DNA of 64,000 bases from NCBI GenBank assembly GCA_015057585.1, contig SVEF01000001.1, positions 314,994 to 378,993 of the forward strand. The letters are read 5' to 3'. Positions 1-8,622 of the stretch are shown here, piece after piece. The DNA is from Lachnospiraceae bacterium. Its GTDB lineage: Bacteria > Bacillota > Clostridia > Lachnospirales > Lachnospiraceae. The notes below the pieces were generated by a model. It had not been told where the DNA came from, did no database searches, and saw nothing but the letters and a program-made list of their open reading frames with translations. Within the stretch, counting starts at the first letter, position 1; each line of letters opens with the position of its first letter. A program made the position numbers and the translations under genes.

Positions 1-127
1 TTCGTAAATCCTTCGGATTTCCTCATGTTTTTCCACCTACGTTCAAAACACTTCGTAAATCCTTCGGATTTCCTCATGTTTTTCCACCTACGTTCAAAAC
101 ACTTCGTAAATCCTTCGGATTTCCTCA
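1..127. repeat. 51-bp tandem repeat, about 2.5 copies, running off the window edge
   Basis: Copies start at 1, 52 and 103 with a period of exactly 51 bp and appear identical over the shared bases; the third stops after 25 bases at 127. Each unit contains a small perfect hairpin (AAATCC-TTC-GGATTT). The array lies downstream of obgE. Because 51 is a multiple of three, the minus strand is open across the repeat and would read a 17-residue unit beginning MRKSEGF and ending RRWKN. I see no ribosome binding site for it, so I treat it as non-coding repeat DNA. The true copy number is unknown because the array continues outside the window. Confidence 0.85.
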
Positions 128-129
128 GT

Positions 130-150
130 GAAGGACGCGCTGCGTCCTTC
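130..150. other. perfect 9-bp hairpin next to the tandem repeat
   Basis: GAAGGACGC (130-138) and GCGTCCTTC (142-150) pair perfectly around a 3-base loop. There is no T-run on either side, so on its own it is not a standard intrinsic terminator. It sits between the tandem repeat and the obgE terminator and may stabilise the 3' end of that transcript or belong to the repeat family. Confidence 0.6.
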
Positions 151-152
151 TT

Positions 153-214
153 CAAAAGAATGTATGTGACACGTCTTGAAAACAAGTTTCAGACGTAGTA
201 CATACATTCTTTTG
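153..214 (-). terminator. long nested hairpin downstream of obgE, likely operon terminator
   Basis: CAAAAGAATGTATGT (153-167) is perfectly complementary to ACATACATTCTTTTG (200-214), a 15-bp stem. The enclosed bases form a second hairpin (ACGTCT with AGACGT, and CTTG-AAAA-CAAG inside it). It begins 8 bases after the obgE stop codon. The stem ends in A/T pairs that give a short U-run on either strand. The layout (long outer stem plus inner hairpin) recurs at 52111-52174 and 52513-52607. Confidence 0.65.
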
Positions 215-222
215 TTTTGAAC

Positions 223-1515
223 TTACTTGTAGTAATCAAACTGTAAACCGTACATTCTGACGGTATCTCCGTCCTGGATACCAAGTGCTTCCAGTTCATC
301 CAATATTCCGTTTGTTTTTAAAAACTTCTGGAAAAATTCAAATCCTTTTTCGGAGTCAATGTTGGTATAGCCAAGCATTTTTTCTATTCTCGGACCTTCC
401 ACAACATATACCTTCTCTTCTTCGTCATATTCTACGAAATACGGCTCTGTAGAAGTCTCCATGGATTCAGGGAAGAATTCCTTTGCAAAAACAATCGGTT
501 CTTCATCGATATTCTTTAACATGTCCTGAACATAGAATAATAGCTCGTCGATTCCTTCTCCCGTAGCTGCAGAAATAGGAAAAATTTTCATTCCTTCCGG
601 TTCCAGTTCAGTTTTTAACAATTCCATTGCAATGTCTTTTTCTTCACCGTATAAAACATCTAATTTATTTGCTGCAATTACCTGTGGCTTTTGGGATAAA
701 GAATCATTATAAGCAAATAACTCTTTGTTAATTGCCCGGATATCTTCCACCGGATCACGTCCTTCTGTGCCGGCTGCATCTACTACATGAATCAGAACCT
801 TAGTTCTTTCGATATGTCGTAAAAACTCATGTCCAAGACCGACTCCTTCGGAGGCTCCTTCGATAAGTCCGGGAATATCTGCGATAACAAAACCACCGGC
901 CCCGTTTTTTAAATCTACTACACCAAGATTTGGATTTAATGTTGTAAAATGATAGTTTGCAATCTTAGGTTTTGCATTGGAAACACGACTTAAGAATGTG
1001 GATTTACCTACATTTGGAAAGCCAACCAGACCAACATCAGCGATTACTTTTAATTCAAGCAAAACATTCAATTCCAAATAATTCTGACCCGGCTGTGCAT
1101 ACATCGGAACCTGCATGGTAGCGGTTGCATAATGCTGGTTTCCTTTGCCGCCTCTGCCACCACGTAATACAAGTTCTCGCTTGTTTCCATGTGACATATC
1201 TGCAATTACCTTGCCGGTTGCTGCATCACGGATTACGGTTCCTTCCGGAACTTTCAACACAATGTCTTTTCCGTCTTTTCCGGTACAATTATTTTTTCCG
1301 CCGTTTTCGCCGTCTTCTGCACAATATTTGTGGACATAACGATACTCTGCAAGCGTATTCATACCGGTATCCACTTCAAAAATTACGTCGCCGCCACGAC
1401 CACCGTCACCGCCGTTCGGACCACCGGCCGCTACAAACATTTCTCTACGGAAACTTACATGTCCGTCTCCGCCTTTTCCCGAACGAATATATATTTCAGC
1501 TCTGTCAGCAAACAT
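223..1515 (-). CDS. obgE: GTPase Obg/CgtA, ribosome assembly
   Basis: Obg-family GTPase that binds the large ribosomal subunit and links ribosome maturation to growth control. The 430 residues show the full bacterial layout: glycine-rich Obg domain (about 1-158), G domain with P-loop GFPNVGKS (165-172), G3 DIPG (213-216), G4 NKLD (283-286) and G5 SAAT (315-318), then a C-terminal OCT domain (about 350-430) found in Gram-positive members. Length is normal. It is the last gene of the conserved rplU-prp-rpmA-obgE cluster, with a possible internal terminator between it and rpmA, and it is followed by a long nested hairpin. Confidence 0.98.
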   Translation of the reverse strand: MFADRAEIYIRSGKGGDGHVSFRREMFVAAGGPNGGDGGRGGDVIFEVDTGMNTLAEYRYVHKYCAEDGENGGKNNCTGKDGKDIVLKVPEGTVIRDAATGKVIADMSHGNKRELVLRGGRGGKGNQHYATATMQVPMYAQPGQNYLELNVLLELKVIADVGLVGFPNVGKSTFLSRVSNAKPKIANYHFTTLNPNLGVVDLKNGAGGFVIADIPGLIEGASEGVGLGHEFLRHIERTKVLIHVVDAAGTEGRDPVEDIRAINKELFAYNDSLSQKPQVIAANKLDVLYGEEKDIAMELLKTELEPEGMKIFPISAATGEGIDELLFYVQDMLKNIDEEPIVFAKEFFPESMETSTEPYFVEYDEEEKVYVVEGPRIEKMLGYTNIDSEKGFEFFQKFLKTNGILDELEALGIQDGDTVRMYGLQFDYYK

Positions 1516-1560
1516 ACCAAACCTCTATCTTTCTATAAGTAAAACAATGTTAGTTGGAAT

Positions 1561-1602
1561 AAAAAACCCCAAATCCAGGATTGGCTCTTGAATTCAGGGT
1601 TT
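1561..1602 (-). terminator. possible terminator or attenuator between rpmA and obgE
   Basis: On the minus strand AAACCC and GGGTTT enclose a smaller inner pairing, and the structure is followed directly by a run of six T. It starts about 10 bases after the rpmA stop codon. It could end part of the ribosomal protein transcript and so set a lower level of obgE, which lies about 45 bases further on and has no strong promoter that I can see. The inner helix is irregular, so the call is moderate. Confidence 0.5.
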
Positions 1603-1613
1603 CGTTGGTTACA

Positions 1614-1901
1614 TTATTCAGCTTCAACAGGGTAAACAGAAGCCTGCTTCTTGTCTCTGCCTTTTCTCTCAAATCTTAATACGCCGTCAACCAAAGCATA
1701 TAATGTATCATCGCCACCACGGCCTACATTTACACCCGGATGAATCTTTGTTCCGCGCTGTCTGTAAAGAATGTTACCAGCTAAAACAAACTGACCATCG
1801 GCTCTCTTTGCGCCAAGTCTCTTGGACTCGGAATCTCTACCGTTCTTAGTAGAACCAACGCCCTTTTTATGAGCAAAAAACTGAAGGTTCATCTTAAACA
1901 T
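1614..1901 (-). CDS. rpmA: 50S ribosomal protein L27, with cleavable N-terminus
   Basis: L27 reaches toward the peptidyl transferase centre of the 50S subunit. The 95-residue protein begins [14 protein letters not shown]. The LQFF-A sequence (residues 6-10) is the known recognition site of the Firmicutes protease Prp, which removes the first nine residues so that the mature protein starts at Ala10. The protease gene lies immediately upstream in the same operon. The [13 protein letters not shown] core is typical. A ribosome binding site (AGGAGGG) precedes the ATG. Confidence 0.98.
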   Translation of the reverse strand: MFKMNLQFFAHKKGVGSTKNGRDSESKRLGAKRADGQFVLAGNILYRQRGTKIHPGVNVGRGGDDTLYALVDGVLRFERKGRDKKQASVYPVEAE

Positions 1902-1949
1902 GACCTATACCCTCCTTATGATAATCCTTACACAGTCTAAACAAATAAA

Positions 1950-2270
1950 CTATGCTTTTACTTTAACAAATCGTCCTTTGTAGTCTGCTTCTATTCCACA
2001 TAAACCAAGGAACATCGAATCCATTAATAATGCAGATTCGCAGCTCACATCGGAAACAATGATAAATTCAATCAATCCACTCTTTTCTTCCTGTTTGCAG
2101 GAAAACTTATCTGTTGTGAATTTTTCAATTGAATTCATGGTGTTAAGTACCAACGCTGAAACCGCTGCACATACGATATCGCGACCGCGTCTTGCAAATC
2201 CTGCATGTCCGCTGACACGAAAACCAATATTTTCACCATGTTCATTTTTAATTCTTTCTACCAGAATCAT
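1950..2270 (-). CDS. prp: ribosomal-processing cysteine protease Prp
   Basis: Small cysteine protease that trims the N-terminal extension of ribosomal protein L27 in Firmicutes. The 106-residue protein carries the family signature: SGHAGFA with the presumed catalytic His22, and DIVCAAVS with the presumed nucleophile Cys34 and nearby Asp31. Length matches the family (about 105-110). It sits between rplU (2 bases upstream) and rpmA, the usual order. The presence of both the protease and the LQFF-A site in L27 argues that the processing step is intact here. Confidence 0.95.
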   Translation of the reverse strand: MILVERIKNEHGENIGFRVSGHAGFARRGRDIVCAAVSALVLNTMNSIEKFTTDKFSCKQEEKSGLIEFIIVSDVSCESALLMDSMFLGLCGIEADYKGRFVKVKA

Positions 2271-2272
2271 AA

Positions 2273-2581
2273 TTAAGCATTAATCTTTTCAATCTTAACC
2301 TTTGTGTAAGACTGTCTGTGACCGTTCTTATTGTGGTAACCGGTCTTTCTCTTGTACTTGTAAACAATAACCTTCTTGCCCTTAACGTCACCGATTACAG
2401 TTGCGCTAACGCTTGCACCGGAAACAGTTGGATTACCAACCTGAACAGAACCATTGTTAACAACGAGAACTTCGTCAAATGTAACAGTCTGACCAGCTTC
2501 TACTCCAAGCTTTTCTACATTAATGATATCGCCTTCGGCTACTTTGTACTGCTTACCACCTGTTGCAATAATTGCGTACAT
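2273..2581 (-). CDS. rplU: 50S ribosomal protein L21
   Basis: L21 binds 23S rRNA in the large subunit. The 102-residue product starts [14 protein letters not shown] and ends in the basic [18 protein letters not shown] region typical of the family. An upstream in-frame ATG exists (2626), but the added 15 residues fall in the leader region and do not belong to L21; the AGGAGGT ribosome binding site lies just upstream of the ATG at 2581, which fixes that start. It opens the rplU-prp-rpmA-obgE cluster and has a strong promoter and structured leader. Confidence 0.98.
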   Translation of the reverse strand: MYAIIATGGKQYKVAEGDIINVEKLGVEAGQTVTFDEVLVVNNGSVQVGNPTVSGASVSATVIGDVKGKKVIVYKYKRKTGYHNKNGHRQSYTKVKIEKINA

Positions 2582-2584
2582 ATG

Positions 2585-2660
2585 GCACCTCCTATTATCA
2601 TTACTCGCCAACTTTGGTGCTGTCAAACGGACAGACTTCGACCTCGTTGTGCGGCATACT
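2585..2660 (-). promoter_or_regulatory. L21 leader (5' untranslated autoregulatory element)
   Basis: The roughly 75-base transcript leader between the promoter and rplU contains several short complementary stretches (GACAG/CTGTC, and GGTGC near the ribosome binding site with GCACC upstream). Folding that way would cover the Shine-Dalgarno sequence. Position and size match the L21 leader family of Firmicutes, in which excess L21 is thought to repress its own operon. The identification rests on position and visible pairing only; I could not run a covariance model. Confidence 0.6.
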
Positions 2661-2665
2661 CATAA

Positions 2666-2694
2666 AATATAACATAGACAAATGTACCTGTCAA
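2666..2694 (-). promoter_or_regulatory. sigma-A promoter of the rplU operon
   Basis: TTGACA (2689-2694, minus strand), a 17-base spacer, and TATATT (2666-2671). This is a near-consensus vegetative promoter placing the transcript start near 2659, about 78 bases before the rplU ATG, which leaves room for the leader. Confidence 0.85.
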
Positions 2695-2710
2695 GTAATT
2701 TTTTTTACAT

Positions 2711-4612
2711 TTATTGATTTTCTTTTAAAAACTGTTTATTGGTATACATTTGCTTATCGACTTTACTCAATAACATATCGGTTGTCGGCATGTTATTTTT
2801 CGTACATAATTCATATCCTCCGGCCAGTTGTACCGGGAAACCTTTTTCAGCTGCTTTAATTTTTAATAATTCCTGAATTTTACGAATACAAAGACTTGCG
2901 TCATCCTCTGTCACTTCGCCAACGACCAATTTTACATATTCGTCACCGCCGATACGAAAGTTCTTCTCTTCTCTCGCCCCGGGAAAATACCTTCTGGAAA
3001 CAATTTCAGCAGAAATCCGGATGACTTCATCTCCAGCCACATGTCCGTATGTATCATTCACCTGCTTCAAACCGTTATTATCAAACAGAAGAATTAAAAA
3101 ACTCTCATTATCCTGCACACTGTTCATCATTTCCTGAATCATTACATTATAACCATTACGGTTATATAAGCCGGTCATTACATCAGTAATTGCTTTTTGC
3201 TCTGCATTTTTATACAGGACATTAACGGCATACAAACGTTTTAACGACTCTAAGGAATTATTTACATATCTTATCCAATAAGGATAGATATCATCATAAA
3301 CGTAGGTGGTTCCTTTAGAAGAATAATTTAATACAATATATCCAAAGCAATTATCTGCAAAATATAAAGTATTAAAGTAATAAATAGCAGGATGTTCTTC
3401 CTGACCAAAATTCGGAACCATCTGCTTTCTGTCAAAGGTCCGTTTTGAATCATTGCGGAAATCGTTAACAAAGGCCCTGTCATTTGGACGTTTATCAAAT
3501 GCTAGTAACATCCGATCAGAAAATTCATCTGTTGGATCCTTATACAAACTATTCCAATCGTCACAAAGACAAATCATCATCCGATCAAAGTTCACAATAT
3601 TTTCTGTGTACCAGTCAATTTTCCAAATACACTCTTTGATATTCTGCGCTGAGATTAAATCTTCATTCATAAAATTATAGAATGAGAAAAAGAAATCCCC
3701 CTTTTCAATAATCCGTTTCTCCGGATAAGCTTCTGTATTCTTTTCACAACCGCAGGATTTGTCAAATAACAGGCAGGTTTTATGCTCTTCTTTCGGCAAC
3801 ATAGGTAGACCAAGTTTACTTCTTATGAAATTCATAGCCTCATGAACCATTTCCCCTTCTTTTCGTAAGGTAGAAGTAATCGGATGTTTTTCCCTGTCAA
3901 CACCGTTTGCATAGGCGTCAAATCCGGTAACAATAACATCTTCCGGAATCCGGATTCCTCTTTTCATAAGTGCTTCATAAACAGCAATTGCCATAGTTCC
4001 ATTTGCACAACAAACAGCATCCGGAAGGCCCCGTTCCGATGTTACTATTTCCTCAACAATTCCTTCTCCGGCATTGTACCAGAAATCCCCAAAAAAGACG
4101 CGTGTCGGATCTGCATCCAGCCCATATTCTTTCATGGTCTGGTAAAATCCCTCCAGTCGTAAAAGGCTGTGTGGATGCGTCTTAGGTCCGGTAATATATG
4201 CAATATCCTTACAATTATGTTTTAAAATGATATGCGAAAGCAAATCATGAACAACACTGATATCATCACATACAAAATTCTTCCAGCCGGGAACTTCAAT
4301 ATCCAGCGAAACACATGGTCCATGGAATTTCTTTTTAATTATAGAAATTACTTGTTCAGAATGCTCTTTTGACATATTTAAAGTGTCCGGAAGAACAATA
4401 ACAGCATCCAACTTTTCAAAATTTACAAGATCCATGACTTTTACCGCACTCAGCCGGCAATTATCATATGCACCGTTAGCTACTATGCTGGAGTATACGG
4501 CAACATCACAATCCGAGAGAAACGATTCATTTGCAATACATTCCAATACCTTTGTCTGATAAGAGAGGTTTGGCTGACCTAAAAATACACCAATACATTT
4601 TCTTTTTTTCAT
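2711..4612 (-). CDS. diguanylate cyclase with LacI-type sugar-binding sensor domain
   Basis: The first ~290 residues resemble the periplasmic-binding-like sensor domain of LacI/GalR regulators (ending in a region like CCANGTMAIAVYEALMKRG and VTGFDAYANG), but without the DNA-binding helix-turn-helix. A middle region of about 180 residues is unassigned. The C-terminus (about 470-630) is a GGDEF domain: TDVMTGLYNRNGY, the substrate-binding DNNGLKQVND segment (511-520) and the signature RIGGDEY (553-559), with Tyr in place of the usual Phe. It probably makes cyclic di-GMP in response to a cytoplasmic ligand, since no signal peptide or membrane segment is seen. It overlaps ribonuclease G by ATGA, so translation is likely coupled. 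It is not a standard member of this cluster. Confidence 0.85.
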   Translation of the reverse strand: MKKRKCIGVFLGQPNLSYQTKVLECIANESFLSDCDVAVYSSIVANGAYDNCRLSAVKVMDLVNFEKLDAVIVLPDTLNMSKEHSEQVISIIKKKFHGPCVSLDIEVPGWKNFVCDDISVVHDLLSHIILKHNCKDIAYITGPKTHPHSLLRLEGFYQTMKEYGLDADPTRVFFGDFWYNAGEGIVEEIVTSERGLPDAVCCANGTMAIAVYEALMKRGIRIPEDVIVTGFDAYANGVDREKHPITSTLRKEGEMVHEAMNFIRSKLGLPMLPKEEHKTCLLFDKSCGCEKNTEAYPEKRIIEKGDFFFSFYNFMNEDLISAQNIKECIWKIDWYTENIVNFDRMMICLCDDWNSLYKDPTDEFSDRMLLAFDKRPNDRAFVNDFRNDSKRTFDRKQMVPNFGQEEHPAIYYFNTLYFADNCFGYIVLNYSSKGTTYVYDDIYPYWIRYVNNSLESLKRLYAVNVLYKNAEQKAITDVMTGLYNRNGYNVMIQEMMNSVQDNESFLILLFDNNGLKQVNDTYGHVAGDEVIRISAEIVSRRYFPGAREEKNFRIGGDEYVKLVVGEVTEDDASLCIRKIQELLKIKAAEKGFPVQLAGGYELCTKNNMPTTDMLLSKVDKQMYTNKQFLKENQ

Positions 4613-5832
4613 AGGTTTACCTCTCCTTTCTCGGTTGATTTGTGCTCTTCCAATTGCTCTGCCAATGTCTTATTTGTTTTTTTTCGAGTCAGTTCTACGA
4701 GTCCGAGTTTTGTAATTTCTACAAACTCTGTCTGTACCGGATCCTTATCCAGATAGGCTCTTAACTGATCCACCAGTTGTTCCTTATATTCTTTCTTTGT
4801 CATATTGATAAAATCAATAATGATAATTCCGGAAATATTGCGTAACCGGATCTGGGCAGCAATTTCTTTTGCTGCTTCTAAATTAATCCGATAAAATGTA
4901 TCTTCTGACGTCTTTTTTCCGGAAACAGCTTTTCCGGTATTGACATCAATTACCGTCAATGCTTCTGTCGGCTCTATAACAATAGTTGCCCCTGATTTCA
5001 AATAAACAAGTCGATGAAGAGCCTGCTCCATATAATGATTGATTTTATAAAGAATACCCAAATTATTATCATGATCTGCCAAACAGACCGGCACAGAAAG
5101 TTCTGCGTCTGTCTTCATCGGGTGCTGTTTCAAATACTCACATATTTCATCGTATACCTTTGGCAGGTTAGTTGTGATTTTTGCCAAAGTAAACTCCTTT
5201 AAATCCCGTAATTGTTTTAAGTATTCCGGTAATTCTTTATACAATAACGTATATTTTACCCGATGCATTGCCTGCGACAGGATTTCATGATAAGTATTCC
5301 TTACTTCTTCTAATTCAGATAGTATTTCTGCCTCCGCTGCGAACTGTGCATTCGTCCGAAGTACAATACCGTATTCCAAAGAAGAAAAAGGTATTGCTAC
5401 TTCTTTTAACTGTGCTCTTTGAGCTTTATTTGTAATTTTTTTAGAAAGCTGAATGCCATCCCCATGATGAATCAAAACAACATGCTTTCCTGTTAATGAA
5501 AAATTGGTACTAACTACCGGCGCTTTGGTTTTTACGGCATCTTTCGTTACCTGTACGATTATCTCATCACCGATAGAAACTTTTTTTTTGGATTGCTTTT
5601 TGGTAAAAATGGCTCCTTCTACCGAAGACAAATCAAGGTAGCAGGAAATCTTATCTCCGATATTTACAAAAGCCGCATTGATATTTTTTACTACATTATC
5701 AACTCTTCCGATGTAGATATTTCCAAGAAACGTTTCCATATTCTGGAAAGCAGATACCTGCACCATGGTTTGGTCTTCATAAACAGCACAAATCGTATGG
5801 TTTTTGTAATTTGTAATTACCAGTTCGTTCAT
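4609..5832 (-). CDS. ribonuclease E/G family endoribonuclease, short form
   Basis: Endoribonuclease of the RNase E/G family, acting in rRNA maturation and RNA turnover. It has an N-terminal S1-like RNA-binding region (about 37-110) and the metal-binding catalytic aspartates in DVNTGK (Asp296) and IIIDFIN (Asp340). The conserved LGLVELTRKKT segment lies at 376-386. The protein stops at 407, soon after that segment, so the Cys-x-x-Cys zinc-link that joins subunits in E. coli RNase E/G is absent. The neighbouring radical SAM genes and rplU are its usual clostridial neighbours. Confidence 0.92.
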   Translation of the reverse strand: MNELVITNYKNHTICAVYEDQTMVQVSAFQNMETFLGNIYIGRVDNVVKNINAAFVNIGDKISCYLDLSSVEGAIFTKKQSKKKVSIGDEIIVQVTKDAVKTKAPVVSTNFSLTGKHVVLIHHGDGIQLSKKITNKAQRAQLKEVAIPFSSLEYGIVLRTNAQFAAEAEILSELEEVRNTYHEILSQAMHRVKYTLLYKELPEYLKQLRDLKEFTLAKITTNLPKVYDEICEYLKQHPMKTDAELSVPVCLADHDNNLGILYKINHYMEQALHRLVYLKSGATIVIEPTEALTVIDVNTGKAVSGKKTSEDTFYRINLEAAKEIAAQIRLRNISGIIIIDFINMTKKEYKEQLVDQLRAYLDKDPVQTEFVEITKLGLVELTRKKTNKTLAEQLEEHKSTEKGEVNL

Positions 5833-5856
5833 ATTAACTCCTTTAATCAGGAATGT

Positions 5857-6663
5857 TTATCTTTGATGATATTCCATTAGCGGAACAAGATTACGTTCCG
5901 GCATCTTACCTTCCTTTACCATACGTGCAATCTCCGCCTGTGAAACTTTACGAAGGGATAAATCCGCATAGGTTTCCAGACGATGGAACTGATATGCATA
6001 TGGGTTATATTTTTTCCCCATGTGGGCATAAAAAGCCTCCATAACCGTATCCGGCTTTACATTATTAACACTTCCTGCGGATAAAAGCAGGTAGAAAACA
6101 ACCCCATTCTCATATTCTCCGGAAAATTCTGTTGTGTTTCCCTGTGCATTATAATCAAAAATAAATTGCGCCAGATCAATCTCCGCCTCTGTCTTTTTTG
6201 ATTTTTTTACAAAAGGTATCGAACTTTGGGATAAAAACGCAACAAATTTCTGCTCTAAATCCTCCTTTGTCAAATCAGTATCATAGTCATCTTTTCTCAT
6301 AACAAGATAAGAAGATGCTGCCACAAGAGCCATTGCTGTCTCGCGCTTTACTTGCGGAACCGGCGGCGGAAGCAGTTCTGCAGCAAGAATTTTCATACCG
6401 TCTGTCATCGTTGCATTGAGACGATCTACCAACTCTTGCAGTGACGGAACCGTCTTTAATTCAATGTCAAAATATTCACTCTCACTTGTCTGTCCCACAC
6501 CGAGCGGCGCTGCAAAGGACATAATCTGATGGGGATTGAACCCTTCTGAATATGCCACATCCAGTCCCGATCTGCGGACTGCTTTTTGAAAATACCGCAT
6601 CACATCCAAATGACTGATAAATTTCATTGTATCGTATTTTGCAAATTTAATTCTAACTTCCAT
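5857..6663 (-). CDS. TIGR03936 / DUF2344 radical SAM-associated protein
   Basis: The 268-residue protein starts MEVRIKFAKYDTMKFISHLD, the family hallmark, with YSEGFNPHQ and the FAAPLGVG segment following. Members are encoded directly after a B12-binding-type radical SAM protein; in some bacteria the two are fused, which implies that they act together. Their reaction is unknown; an RNA-modification role is a common guess because of the linkage to ribonuclease G and ribosomal protein genes. It lies 18 bases downstream of that partner and 24 bases upstream of the ribonuclease gene. No membrane segment is visible. Confidence 0.92.
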   Translation of the reverse strand: MEVRIKFAKYDTMKFISHLDVMRYFQKAVRRSGLDVAYSEGFNPHQIMSFAAPLGVGQTSESEYFDIELKTVPSLQELVDRLNATMTDGMKILAAELLPPPVPQVKRETAMALVAASSYLVMRKDDYDTDLTKEDLEQKFVAFLSQSSIPFVKKSKKTEAEIDLAQFIFDYNAQGNTTEFSGEYENGVVFYLLLSAGSVNNVKPDTVMEAFYAHMGKKYNPYAYQFHRLETYADLSLRKVSQAEIARMVKEGKMPERNLVPLMEYHQR

Positions 6664-6681
6664 AAACTGTCTCTTTTCTGA

Positions 6682-8574
6682 TTATTGTGATATTGTAGAT
6701 TCTCCTGCTTCATTTCGCGGTTCGTAGCAGACACCACCGTTAAATACTTTGGCGCCGCATCCGGCACAACCCTTACGACAGTTTGGTGTCACCTGTTCTG
6801 CACGTCCGGTTTCATATTCACGCCAAAGAAATGACTTTGTTACACCTGCATCAATAAAATCCCATGGAAGGATTTCATCTTTAGAGCGTTCACGATGATT
6901 GTAAAAATCCATATCAAGTGAAAGGTTTTTAAATGCCTGCATCCAAACATCATTTTTAAAATATTCAGACCAGGAATCAAACAGACATCCATTCTTATAT
7001 GCCTCATAAATTAGTGCGCACAGTTTTCTGTCTCCTCTGGCAAAAACACCCTCCAGCATGGTAAGTTCCGCATCATGCCAATTATATTTGATACTTTTAT
7101 TGTTTAACTGTTCTTTCAGTTTTGCACTTAATAATTTACGTTTGGAAATAAATTCTTCTTTCGTAGCCATACGTGTCCACTGGAATGGCGTAAACGGCTT
7201 AGGAACAAAGAAAGAGGTACTGGTCGTAATGCTGACCTTTCCGTTACGCTCCTGCTTTGGTATGGTGTAATACTCGCGTGCAATCTTGTCCGACAAAATC
7301 GCAATTTCTTCGATATCTTCCTCTGTTTCGGTCGGAAGACCAAGCATAAAATACAGTTTAACTTTATTCCAGCCGCTGATAAATGCAGACATAGCACCGG
7401 ACAGAATATTTTCTTCTGTCAGCCCTTTATTGATAACATTGCGCAATCTCTGTGACCCTGCTTCCGGAGCAAACGTCAGGCTGCTCTTCTTAATATCCTG
7501 GACCTTACTCATAACATCCAGTGCAAAAGCGTCAATGCGAAGCGATGGCAACGAAATATTTACCCCTTCTTTCCGGAAGGTATCGATTAAATAATACACC
7601 AGTTCCTGTAACTGCGAATAATCACTGGAACTTAAGGAACTAAGCGAAATTTCCTCATGCCCGGTATTTTGAATCATTTCTACTGCACGAGCCTTTAAAA
7701 ATTCTACATCGCGCTCACGGATCGGGCGGTATAACATTCCTGCCTGGCAGAAACGACAACCACGGATACATCCGCGTTGAATTTCCAGCACTACACGGTC
7801 CTGCACTGCCTTTACATACGGAACCAATGGTTTTTCCGGATAAAAAGTATCAGAAAGATTCATTTCTGCCTGTTTTTTTATCTTTTTTGGTGCATGAGGG
7901 TTGTTTGGTTCAAAAGACGCAATCGTTCCGTCTTCATGGTAGGTCACATCATAAAATGCAGGGACATAGATTCCTTCAATTTCTGCTGCTGCTTCCAAAA
8001 ATTCTTTTTTGGTTTTTCCCTGATTTTTATACTCTTTATATGCATCAAGTAACTGATCATAGACAGTTTCGCCTTCTCCGATATAAAACAAATCAAAGAA
8101 ATCTGCCAAAGGTTCCGGATTAAATGCACATGGGCCGCCGCCAATAACAATCGGTAATTCCTCCCCTCTGTCTTTGGAAAACAACGGAATCTGGGATAGT
8201 TCCAAAATCTGAAGGATGTTGGTATAACACATTTCATACTGTAACGTAATTCCAAGAAAATCAAATACCTTTACCGGGTCCTGGGATTCCAGCGCAAACA
8301 GCGGAATCTGTTCTTCCCTCAAGACTTTGTCCAAATCCACCCATGGGGAATAGACTCGTTCACAATAGGTATCGTTTCTTTTATTAAACATGTCATATAA
8401 AATCTGAATGCCGAGATGGGACATGCCGATTTCATATACATCAGGAAAACACATACAAAAACGGATATCAACTTCTTCCGGATTTTTTACCACCATATTT
8501 ACTTCATTTCCGATGTATCTTGCAGGTTTTTCTACCCGCATCAGTATTTCATCTGATAATGCCAGTTTTCTCAA
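6682..8574 (-). CDS. TIGR03960 B12-binding-domain radical SAM protein
   Basis: Radical SAM enzyme of unknown substrate. The N-terminal ~200 residues resemble a cobalamin-binding Rossmann domain (PDVYEIGMSHLG, VIGGGPCAFNPEPLADFF). The radical SAM cluster motif is EIQRGCIRGCRFC with Cys269, Cys273 and Cys276 (C-x3-C-x2-C). Later motifs include LPSLRID, FAPEAGSQRLR and GLPTETEEDI. Near the C-terminus a second cysteine set (CRKGCAGCG, with another Cys in GGVC) may hold an extra cluster or metal. 630 residues is normal. Together with the DUF2344 partner it forms the conserved pair upstream of ribonuclease G. Confidence 0.94.
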   Translation of the reverse strand: MRKLALSDEILMRVEKPARYIGNEVNMVVKNPEEVDIRFCMCFPDVYEIGMSHLGIQILYDMFNKRNDTYCERVYSPWVDLDKVLREEQIPLFALESQDPVKVFDFLGITLQYEMCYTNILQILELSQIPLFSKDRGEELPIVIGGGPCAFNPEPLADFFDLFYIGEGETVYDQLLDAYKEYKNQGKTKKEFLEAAAEIEGIYVPAFYDVTYHEDGTIASFEPNNPHAPKKIKKQAEMNLSDTFYPEKPLVPYVKAVQDRVVLEIQRGCIRGCRFCQAGMLYRPIRERDVEFLKARAVEMIQNTGHEEISLSSLSSSDYSQLQELVYYLIDTFRKEGVNISLPSLRIDAFALDVMSKVQDIKKSSLTFAPEAGSQRLRNVINKGLTEENILSGAMSAFISGWNKVKLYFMLGLPTETEEDIEEIAILSDKIAREYYTIPKQERNGKVSITTSTSFFVPKPFTPFQWTRMATKEEFISKRKLLSAKLKEQLNNKSIKYNWHDAELTMLEGVFARGDRKLCALIYEAYKNGCLFDSWSEYFKNDVWMQAFKNLSLDMDFYNHRERSKDEILPWDFIDAGVTKSFLWREYETGRAEQVTPNCRKGCAGCGAKVFNGGVCYEPRNEAGESTISQ

Positions 8575-8622
8575 AATAATTTCACTCCCATTTTTATCTT
8601 ATTACGAAAAATTATATCACAC

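Noticed and set aside
1..127. CRISPR array
   Set aside because: The repeat units follow each other with no spacers between them and no cas genes are present; this is a simple tandem repeat.
1125..1542. Several plus-strand frames opposite obgE
   Set aside because: They overlap a certain gene, show no recognisable domain, and arise from its codon pattern.
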